A stretch of DNA of 64,000 nucleotides from assembly GCF_029989365.1 (NCBI RefSeq), contig NZ_JAPRAQ010000008.1:1-64000 (forward strand). Reading direction: 5' to 3'. A program made the position numbers and the translations under genes. The DNA comes from Bradyrhizobium sp. Arg816. Lineage in GTDB: Bacteria > Pseudomonadota > Alphaproteobacteria > Rhizobiales > Xanthobacteraceae. The notes beneath the pieces are model-generated. The model did not search any database. It had not been told where the DNA came from and saw nothing but the letters and a program-made list of their open reading frames with translations. Positions 58,175 to 64,000 of this stretch are shown in pieces (position 1 is the first letter of the stretch; every line of letters begins with the position of its first letter).

Positions 58175-58666
58175 ATGAGCGAGAATCCCGCGCCCCATCA
58201 CGACGACGACGTCCATTCCGCCGCCCTCCTGTCCGGCCGCCAGCCGGCCTTGACCGGCTGCCCGTGGCACGACGTCAACGAAATGCTCCAGTCCGCGGGG
58301 CTTCGTCCGACGCGCCAGCGCATGGCGCTCGGCTGGCTCCTGTTCGGCAAGGGTGCTCGCCACCTCACGGCTGAAATGCTCTATGAGGAGGCGACGCTGG
58401 CCAAGGTGCCGGTGTCGCTCGCGACCGTCTACAACACGCTGAACCAGCTGACCGATGCCGGCCTGCTGCGTCAGGTCAGCGTCGACGGCACCAAGACCTA
58501 TTTCGACACCAACGTCACCACCCACCACCATTATTACCTCGAGAACAGCCACGAGCTGGTCGATATCGAGGATCCGCATCTGGCGCTGTCCAAGATGCCG
58601 GAGGTGCCCGAGGGTTACGAGATCGCGCGCATCGACATGGTCGTGCGCCTGCGCAAGAAGCGCTGA
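58175..58666 (+). CDS. irr: Irr, heme-responsive iron regulator (Fur family)
   Basis: A 163-residue global iron regulator. The heme regulatory motif Gly-Cys29-Pro (LTGCPWHDV) marks the Bradyrhizobium-type Irr that is degraded upon heme binding, and the His-rich HHH at 117-119 is the second heme site. The winged helix is GLRPTRQRMALGWLLFGKG plus VPVSLATVYNTLNQL. Under iron limitation it represses heme synthesis and activates or represses uptake genes. The start ATG 58175 is chosen by family length; the frame is open from 58106. Its promoter carries Fur hexamers. Confidence 0.95.
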   Translation: MSENPAPHHDDDVHSAALLSGRQPALTGCPWHDVNEMLQSAGLRPTRQRMALGWLLFGKGARHLTAEMLYEEATLAKVPVSLATVYNTLNQLTDAGLLRQVSVDGTKTYFDTNVTTHHHYYLENSHELVDIEDPHLALSKMPEVPEGYEIARIDMVVRLRKKR

Positions 58667-58694
58667 GTTTCAGTTCTAAACTGCTGATTTAGTC

Positions 58695-58814
58695 GTCATG
58701 GCCGGGCTTGTCCCGGCCATCCACGTTTTGGGGCTGGCGAGAAGTACGTGGATGCCCGGGACATAGGCGAGCGGAAGCGACGCCGTCCTTCGGACGGCTA
58801 TGCCCGGGCATGAC
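58695..58814. repeat. palindromic intergenic repeat, class F
   Basis: A 120-bp palindrome: GTCATGGCCGGGCTTGTCCC at one end and GGACGGCTATGCCCGGGCATGAC at the other, with an internal ACGTGGAT/ATCCACGT pair. It lies between the convergent irr and SH3-protein genes. Confidence 0.85.
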
Positions 58815-58843
58815 GCCGGAGCAAATAGCTCGCTTCTATCGCG

Positions 58844-59377
58844 TCAATTCACCTGCTCGTCCGAATAGACGCCCCAGAGGCGCTCCTGCTGGATCCAGCC
58901 GTCAAAACCGTTGCCGGTGACACGGCACCAGTTTGCAGTGCACTTCTTGACCTGCGTGACGACGCCGGCCTGGAGCTTGGCCGCAACCGCACTGTCGATA
59001 TCGGCGCGGTCGTAGATCGGCGCCAGGTCGTCCTTGTGCTTCATGGTGACGACCGCGGTGCGGCGGCCCGACAGCAGCGAATGATAGACCCAGCCCTCGG
59101 CGCCTTCGGAATCGCGCACCCGGCGCCAGTTCTCGAACTCGGCGGTGATTTCGACCGGCAGGCCGGAGCGGGTGTAAACCCAGGCCACATCATTGTCCTT
59201 GGTCGGGCCGGCGCGGACATTCACGTGATCCGATTTGAGGCTGACATAACGCGGCACCGGGAGGCCGCTCGCGGTCTGGGGGGTGGTGTCCTTCGCTGAG
59301 TGACCGGGGCTGACCGACGCGCTCAACCAGGTGCAAACGAGCGCCATCACCGAACAAAAACGCCCCAACGCCATCAA
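58844..59377 (-). CDS. exported protein with bacterial SH3 domain
   Basis: A 177-residue protein with a signal peptide (residues 1-27, cleaved near GHSA/KD) and a bacterial SH3-type domain: LKSDHVNVRAGPTKDNDVAWVYTRSGLPVEI, then a second SH3-like segment CTANWCRVTGNGFDGWIQQERLWG. Such domains often bind peptidoglycan or metals in the periplasm. Start 59377 or the next Met, 59374. Function is not known further. Confidence 0.8.
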   Translation of the reverse strand: MMALGRFCSVMALVCTWLSASVSPGHSAKDTTPQTASGLPVPRYVSLKSDHVNVRAGPTKDNDVAWVYTRSGLPVEITAEFENWRRVRDSEGAEGWVYHSLLSGRRTAVVTMKHKDDLAPIYDRADIDSAVAAKLQAGVVTQVKKCTANWCRVTGNGFDGWIQQERLWGVYSDEQVN

Positions 59378-59686
59378 CCCGTCTCCTGTCGAGGACCCCG
59401 CCGAGCCGGGCCCTCACCCAAAATTCCAAACTTGCCGCGCAAGCCCCCTCTCTCGTGTTCCCGAAGCCTTGACCCTGGTTCTTGTCTTGGCCCGGCCTTC
59501 TGCTAGAGAGGACGGACACGTGAACAACCAGTTTGCCCCGATTTTCCGGTCGGAAATGTCGGGAGAGCTTGAAGGAAGCGCCGGGGACGACACGGCAAAG
59601 GCAGTGTCGAACAACCGGGTTAATGAGGCCTCAACGGCCGGCCTTTGGCGACAGAGGCGGCTTGCGGCGCCTCATGAGGGCATGAC
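59378..59686. other. region upstream of the hydroxyacid dehydrogenase
   Basis: A 309-bp gap holding a possible 58-codon ORF at 59520-59696 (listed separately) and presumably divergent promoters for the SH3 gene and the dehydrogenase. No firm -35/-10 found. Confidence 0.5.
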
Positions 59687-59696
59687 ATGTCGGTGA
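59520..59696 (+). CDS. possible small ORF overlapping the dehydrogenase start
   Basis: A GTG-started 58-codon frame (VNNQFAPIFRSEMSGEL start) with a strong ribosome binding site AGAGAGGA 7 bases before it. It ends 10 bp inside the next gene's coding start, which would couple the two. No family is recognised; it could be a leader peptide or simply chance. Confidence 0.3.
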   Translation: MNNQFAPIFRSEMSGELEGSAGDDTAKAVSNNRVNEASTAGLWRQRRLAAPHEGMTCR

Positions 59697-60688
59697 AGAA
59701 AAAGCCCCTCGTGGTGGTGACGCGCAAGCTGCCGGACTCGATCGAGACCCGGATGCGCGAGCTATTCGACGCGCGGATCAATCTCGAGGACACGCCGATG
59801 TCGGCCGAGCAGATCGCCGAGGCCGCGCGTACCGCCGACGTGCTGGTTCCGACCGTCACCGACCACATCACCGCCGACATCGTCAACCAGCCCGACTGCA
59901 AGCTCCGCCTGATCGCCAATTTCGGCAACGGCGTCGACAATATCGATGTCGAGGCCGCGCATGCCCGCGGCATCACCGTCACCAACACGCCAAAGGTTCT
60001 GACCGAAGACACCGCCGACATGACCATGGCGCTGATCCTGGCCGTGCCGCGCCGGATGATCGAAGGCGCCTCGATCCTGACCGAAGGAAAGCCCTGGCCC
60101 GGCTGGTCCCCGACCTGGATGCTCGGCCACCGCATCGGCGGCAAGCGTCTCGGCATCATCGGCATGGGCCGCATCGGCCAGGCGGTCGCGCGCCGCGCCC
60201 GCGCCTTCGGCCTCCAGATCCACTACCACAATCGCCGCCCCGTGGCGCCGAAGATCGCCGAAGAGTTAGGGGCGACCTATTGGGAGAGCCTCGACCAGAT
60301 GCTGGCGCGGATGGACATCATCTCGGTGAACTGTCCGCACACGCCGGCGACCTATCATCTGCTGTCGGCGCGGCGGCTGAAGCTGATCCGCAAGGACGCC
60401 TACATCGTCAACACCGCGCGCGGCGAGGTCACCGACGAGGACACGCTGATCAAGCTGATCGAAGGCGGCGAGATCGGCGGCGCCGGCCTCGACGTCTACG
60501 AGCACGAGCCCGCAGTCAATCCAAAGCTGGTGCGGCTCGCCAAGGCCGGCAAGGTGGCGCTGCTGCCGCATATGGGCTCGGCAACGATCGAGGGCCGCGT
60601 CGAGATGGGCGAGAAGGTGATCATCAACATCCGCACCTTCCTCGACGCGCACAAGCCGCCGGACCGCGTGCTGCCGAGCATGCTCTAG
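59687..60688 (+). CDS. D-2-hydroxyacid dehydrogenase (glyoxylate/D-glycerate type)
   Basis: A 333-residue NAD(P)-dependent enzyme of the D-2-hydroxyacid family. Rossmann motif LGIIGMGRIGQAVARRA, catalytic Arg in VNTARGEVTDE, Glu in the LDVYEHEPAVN loop and His in LLPHMGSATIEGR. Members include glyoxylate reductase (GyaR) and D-glycerate dehydrogenase; the exact substrate is unclear. Start ATG 59687 is preceded by the end of a possible small ORF. Confidence 0.9.
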   Translation: MSVKKKPLVVVTRKLPDSIETRMRELFDARINLEDTPMSAEQIAEAARTADVLVPTVTDHITADIVNQPDCKLRLIANFGNGVDNIDVEAAHARGITVTNTPKVLTEDTADMTMALILAVPRRMIEGASILTEGKPWPGWSPTWMLGHRIGGKRLGIIGMGRIGQAVARRARAFGLQIHYHNRRPVAPKIAEELGATYWESLDQMLARMDIISVNCPHTPATYHLLSARRLKLIRKDAYIVNTARGEVTDEDTLIKLIEGGEIGGAGLDVYEHEPAVNPKLVRLAKAGKVALLPHMGSATIEGRVEMGEKVIINIRTFLDAHKPPDRVLPSML

Positions 60689-60841
60689 AGGCGCGGCGCG
60701 CTAGCGCCGCACTCATACGCGGCAAAGATCGTCTTGATCCCAAAGTGGCCGTAATGCCTTGCGGTCGACCAAATATGGTTTGCCCGCTGAACCGTGTCGT
60801 AAGCTGGCGACGTTTCACAAAATTGACGAGACGCCGGTACC

Positions 60842-61156
60842 ATGGACTTCGATAAGGCAGCAGCGCTTGCAAGCGCTTGGGTGGACATTCTTTGCGAGGG
60901 ACAGGCGTGCATTGTGCGTGAACTCACAATCGCGAAGCCATACGGCTGGGTATTCTTCTATGAATCCAGAGAATTCCTCGATGATGGCAATCCTTCAGCG
61001 GTGCTCGTCGGGAACGCTCCGATCATTGTGAACAGGAACACGTCTGAGCTGCGCGTAACGGGAACGGCCAAGCCGCTGGAGCACTATTTGACGGAGTACG
61101 AGAAGACGCTCCCTCCAATATGGCTTCAACAAACGCCGCAACTTCCAACTTGGTGA
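60842..61156 (+). CDS. Imm35/YrhB-type immunity-like protein, orphan
   Basis: A 104-residue single-domain protein with the Imm35/YrhB pattern: an N-terminal helix (FDKAAALASAWVDIL), then IVRELTIAKPYGWVFFYESREFLDDGNPSAVLVGNAPIIVNRNTSEL and a C-terminal helix beginning with LEHYLTEYE. Imm35 proteins usually neutralise polymorphic toxins; no toxin gene is next to it. The surrounding DNA (about 60720-61260) has lower GC than its neighbours, which suggests transfer. Immunity is inferred from family only. Confidence 0.65.
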   Translation: MDFDKAAALASAWVDILCEGQACIVRELTIAKPYGWVFFYESREFLDDGNPSAVLVGNAPIIVNRNTSELRVTGTAKPLEHYLTEYEKTLPPIWLQQTPQLPTW

Positions 61157-61275
61157 GCACACGCAAAGCTAGAGGAAAGGTATAGCGTACAATCGCTCGG
61201 CCCAGCGCCGACATGCTGGCCATATCGGCTTCAAAGTCGCCTTCTAAGAGCAACGCGGACGGTGAATTTACCCCG

Positions 61276-62079
61276 CTATTCGCGGTGGATGCTCAGGTCG
61301 TCGAACACAGGCCCATCGCCATTGAGCGGATTGGCCGGATCGCGCGCGTAGCGCAGCGTTTCGAAGCGCATCGCGCGCGCATCGATCATCAGGAGGCGGC
61401 CGACCAGGCCGTCGCCGAAGCCGACGATCTCGCGGATCGCCTCCAGCGCCATCATCGAGCCCATCACGCCAGCAAGCGCGCCCATGACGCCGGCCTCGGC
61501 GCAGGCCGGCACGGTGCCGGGCGGCGGCGCTTCCGGAAACAGGCAGCGATAGGTCGGATTGAACACGCCCTGCTCGTTCTTCTCATGCGCGCGGATGGTG
61601 GTGAGCGAGCCGTCGAAGGTGCCGAGCGCCGCCGTGATCAGCGGCCGCTTCGCGAAGAAGCAGGCGTCCGAGGCCAGATAACGCGTCGAGAAATTGTCGG
61701 AGCCGTCGAGCACGAGATCGTAGTCTCCGATCATGCTCAGCGCATTGTCGGCATTGAGCCAGGTGGCATGGCCGACGAAGCGGACATGCGGATTGAGCGC
61801 GGAGATCCGCTCGGCCGCGCTCTCGACCTTGTGTCGGCCGATATCGGGCGTCGTATGGATCACCTGGCGCTGGAGGTTTGACAGCGAGACCACGTCGTCA
61901 TCGACCACGCCGAGCGTGCCGACGCCGGCGGCCGCCAGATACATCAGCGCGGGCGCGCCGAGCCCGCCGGCGCCGATCACCAGCACGGAGGCCCGCTTCA
62001 GCGCAGCCTGGCCCGGCCCGCCGACATCGCGCAGCACGATATGCCGGGCATAGCGTTCGAGTTCGTCCGGGCTCAGCAT
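61276..62079 (-). CDS. MoeB/ThiF/HesA family adenylyltransferase
   Basis: A 267-residue E1-like adenylating enzyme. The ATP site is VLVIGAGGLGAPALMYLAAAGVG, and the catalytic Cys region is CAEAGVMGALAG. Compared with E. coli MoeB, one Cys of the first zinc CxxC (PTYRC here) is replaced, and the C-terminal CxxC pair is missing, so it lacks the structural zinc site. No rhodanese domain follows. It could serve molybdopterin or thiamine synthesis; no moa or thi genes are nearby. Start is ATG 62079 rather than 62100. Confidence 0.85.
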   Translation of the reverse strand: MLSPDELERYARHIVLRDVGGPGQAALKRASVLVIGAGGLGAPALMYLAAAGVGTLGVVDDDVVSLSNLQRQVIHTTPDIGRHKVESAAERISALNPHVRFVGHATWLNADNALSMIGDYDLVLDGSDNFSTRYLASDACFFAKRPLITAALGTFDGSLTTIRAHEKNEQGVFNPTYRCLFPEAPPPGTVPACAEAGVMGALAGVMGSMMALEAIREIVGFGDGLVGRLLMIDARAMRFETLRYARDPANPLNGDGPVFDDLSIHRE

Positions 62080-62098
62080 CGTCGTCCTTCGTTCTCTC

Positions 62099-62212
62099 AA
62101 ACCCTCATGGTGAGGAGCGCGGAACGCGCGTCTCGAACCATGAAGGCACCGATCTCGCCTGCGGCCATCCTTCGAGACGCGGCCTTCGGCCGCTCCTCAG
62201 GATGAGGGCCTG
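62099..62212. repeat. palindromic intergenic repeat, class G
   Basis: A 114-bp palindrome: CCTCATGGTGAGGAGCGCGG left and GCTCCTCAGGATGAGG right. It lies in the divergent gap between moeB and the PGB-protease gene. Confidence 0.85.
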
Positions 62213-62312
62213 AGTTCGTGGCCCCTACACCAACTGAACCACCCCAACATTGTTCGCGACCAACGAGATGTGCTTCAATGGCAGCACGTTCAATGGGCTG
62301 GCTGGATTTGTC

Positions 62313-63671
62313 ATGAGATCGATGCTTGCGGCAACACTGATGTTTGCGGCTGCCACAGGCGCGAGCGCCCAGATGACGACGTCAGAGGTCCCCGGCACCA
62401 AGCCGAAGCCGGTCCAGACCGTGCCGATCCGGCCTCCCGCACTGCAGACGCCGTCGGCCACGGCTGATGCGATGGCGCAGGCGGAACGGCTGTCGCTCCA
62501 GTCCGACCTCGCCTGGGTCGGCCAATATAACGGCGCCATCACCGGTGACGTCAGCGCGCGCATGGTCGAGGCGATCAAGGAATATCAGAAGGCCAAGGGT
62601 GGCAAGCCGACCGGCGTGCTCAATCCGCAGGAGCGCGCCGCGCTCGCCGAGACCGCGCGGCGCAAGCAGGAGAGCGTCGGCTGGAAGATCGTGATGGAGC
62701 CGGCCAGCGGCGCCCGGCTCGGCATCCCCGGCAAATTGGTGCCGCAGCAGGCGACCGATGCCAACGGCTCGAAATGGACGTCGCCGACCGGCACGGTGCA
62801 GGTGCTGCTGAGCCGCCGCAAGGAAGCCAATCCGACCACGGCGAAACTCGCCGAGCTGGAGAAGGAACCGTCTGGGCGCAAGGTCGACTACACCGTGGTG
62901 AAGCCCGACTTCTTCGTGCTGTCGGGATTGCAGGGCCTCAAGAAATTCTACGTGCGAGGCACCTTTAAGGGCGACGAAGTCCGCACCATGACGATCCTCT
63001 ACGACCAGGCGACCGAGAACACCGTCGAGCCGGTCGTGATCGCGATGTCGAGCGCGTTCAATGCATTTCCGACGGGACCGCAGGCCGGGCCGCCGCCGCG
63101 CAAGACCGTCGAATATGGCACCGGCATCGTCGTCAGCGACGATGGTGCGATTGTCACGGACCGCCTCGTCACCGATAGCTGTCTTGCGATCACCATTGCC
63201 GGCTATGGCAGCGCCGACCGTCTCGCCGAGGACAAGGAGCACGATCTCGCGTTGCTGCACATCTACGGCGCGCGCGGCCTGAAGCCGCTCAGCCTCACCG
63301 GCGGCACAGCGAAGACGAGCGTCGATGTCATCGGCATCGCCGATCCGCAGAGCCAGGGCGGTGCGGCCAGTGTATCAAGCCTCAAGGGCGCGCTGGCGCC
63401 GGTCACCAGCAGCGACTCGGCACTGTCGCCGCCACCGGCGGTCGGCTTCTCCGGCAGCCCGGCCATCGACGGCGACGGAAAATTCGCGGGCGTCGCGCTG
63501 TTGAAGCCGGCGATGGTCGCGGGCCCTGCGACATCGGTGCCGGCGTCGCAGGCGGTGATGGTGTCTGCAGAGACGGTGCGTGATTTCCTGAAGGCGAACG
63601 GTGTCACGGCGAACGGCACGTCGACGGACGCGAAGGCGGCGGTCGTTCGCGTGATCTGCGTGCGGAAGTAA
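62313..63671 (+). CDS. secreted peptidoglycan-binding/trypsin-like protein, likely inactive protease
   Basis: A 452-residue exported protein. Signal peptide at 1-20 (MRSMLAATLMFAAATGASAQ). Residues ~45-120 are a peptidoglycan-binding-like helical domain (AERLSLQSDLAWVGQYNGAITGDVSARMVEAIKEYQ). Residues ~240-435 are a trypsin fold: GTGIVVSDDGAIVTDRLV (269-286), Asp311 in EHDLALL and nucleophile Ser380 in GFSGSP. The catalytic His, expected at about 284 (TNxHV), is Arg284-Leu, so the triad is broken. Possibly a binding or scaffolding protein of the envelope. The ATG at 62313 is chosen for the signal peptide. Confidence 0.85.
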   Translation: MRSMLAATLMFAAATGASAQMTTSEVPGTKPKPVQTVPIRPPALQTPSATADAMAQAERLSLQSDLAWVGQYNGAITGDVSARMVEAIKEYQKAKGGKPTGVLNPQERAALAETARRKQESVGWKIVMEPASGARLGIPGKLVPQQATDANGSKWTSPTGTVQVLLSRRKEANPTTAKLAELEKEPSGRKVDYTVVKPDFFVLSGLQGLKKFYVRGTFKGDEVRTMTILYDQATENTVEPVVIAMSSAFNAFPTGPQAGPPPRKTVEYGTGIVVSDDGAIVTDRLVTDSCLAITIAGYGSADRLAEDKEHDLALLHIYGARGLKPLSLTGGTAKTSVDVIGIADPQSQGGAASVSSLKGALAPVTSSDSALSPPPAVGFSGSPAIDGDGKFAGVALLKPAMVAGPATSVPASQAVMVSAETVRDFLKANGVTANGTSTDAKAAVVRVICVRK

Positions 63672-63674
63672 CAA

Positions 63675-64000
63675 TCAGTTCAACCTGAACCGCACACCGC
63701 TGCGCGCGAGGCCGCCGGAGATCCCGACCGGCGTGCCATCCGCGCGCCAGCAGGCGGCGCCGGTCATGGTGCCGTCGTCGTGGAAGGCAATGCCGTTCAT
63801 GCCGCCCGCCACGGTCGCAACGGGCTGGACCTTGTGGCCGAGACCCGCAAGCTTCGCGCGCACGGCCTCCGGCACCTTCTGCTCGACTTCGAGCGCGTTG
63901 CCTTCGGTCCAGATGCGCGGCGCCTCGACCGCTTCCTGCAGGCTCATGCCGTGGTCGATCAGATTGACCAGCGCCTGCATCGCGCTGGGGAAGATGCGTT
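63675..64000 (-). CDS. gamma-glutamyltransferase family protein, C-terminal part
   Basis: The 3' end of a gene that begins beyond the right edge. The visible residues end with RIFPSAMQALVNLIDHG, MSLQEAVEAPRIWTEG, then HKVQPVATVAGGMNGI and the C-terminal GISGGLARSGVRFRLN, which match the small subunit end of GGT-like Ntn hydrolases. The catalytic Thr and N-terminus lie outside the window, so activity cannot be judged. Convergent with the protease-like gene. Confidence 0.8.
   Translation of the reverse strand, partial: RIFPSAMQALVNLIDHGMSLQEAVEAPRIWTEGNALEVEQKVPEAVRAKLAGLGHKVQPVATVAGGMNGIAFHDDGTMTGAACWRADGTPVGISGGLARSGVRFRLN

Overview
This 64 kb window is a GC-rich chromosomal segment from an alphaproteobacterium of the order Rhizobiales, almost certainly Bradyrhizobium or a very close relative. 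The calls that point there are an Irr protein with an N-terminal Gly-Cys-Pro heme motif, a Fur-type regulator, a phrR-type XRE regulator directly after lnt, the rimP-nusA-ylxR-infB-rbfA-truB-rpsO-pnp cluster, and several families of long palindromic intergenic repeats. Almost all genes are intact. I see no prophage, CRISPR array, rRNA or confident tRNA. The only possible insertion-sequence trace is a gene start cut off at the left edge.

Layout. 0-11 kb is an accessory metabolic and transport stretch: MATE exporter, DsbA-like isomerase, small membrane protein, FUSC protein, MmgE/PrpD protein, class C beta-lactamase-like hydrolase, membrane-anchored AraC regulator, GNAT acetyltransferase and pirin, ending at purC. 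11-26 kb holds a SulP-STAS-cNMP transporter, an AraC regulator divergent from an SDR/NTF2 pair, a succinate-semialdehyde dehydrogenase, a degenerate GIY-YIG-like protein, a second serine hydrolase, an acyl-CoA synthetase, adenosine kinase, murJ, trpS, a universal stress protein and a NifU-type Fe-S carrier. 26-37 kb is a dense, mostly co-directional block: tsaB-rimI-fur-HAD-miaB-phoH-ybeY-corC-lnt-phrR-M20 peptidase-trmB, with several genes overlapping or nearly abutting. 38.6-49.5 kb is the transcription/translation core, preceded by a leader with a clear intrinsic terminator (a likely attenuator) and containing a perfect 14-bp hairpin between infB and rbfA.

49.5-52.7 kb has katG divergent from oxyR, a peroxide-defence pair with the redox cysteines and the KatG Trp-Tyr-Met adduct residues all present. 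55-58.7 kb has fabA-fabB-fabI divergent from irr. The irr promoter carries tandem TGCATC hexamers overlapping a good -35 box, which fits repression by the Fur encoded 30 kb upstream, so both layers of the rhizobial iron circuit are in this window. 58.8-64 kb has an SH3 periplasmic protein, a D-2-hydroxyacid dehydrogenase, an orphan Imm35/YrhB-type immunity-like gene in a lower-GC patch, a MoeB/ThiF protein without the usual zinc cysteines, a secreted trypsin-fold protein that has lost its catalytic histidine, and the C-terminal end of a gamma-glutamyltransferase.

No dramatic new system stands out. The best leads are regulatory or structural: the rimP leader attenuator, the infB/rbfA hairpin, the irr promoter architecture, the several classes of large palindromic repeats (two classes with more than one copy), the pseudo-protease fused to a peptidoglycan-binding-like domain, the GIY-YIG-like relic, the orphan immunity gene and a small ORF overlapping the hydroxyacid dehydrogenase start.
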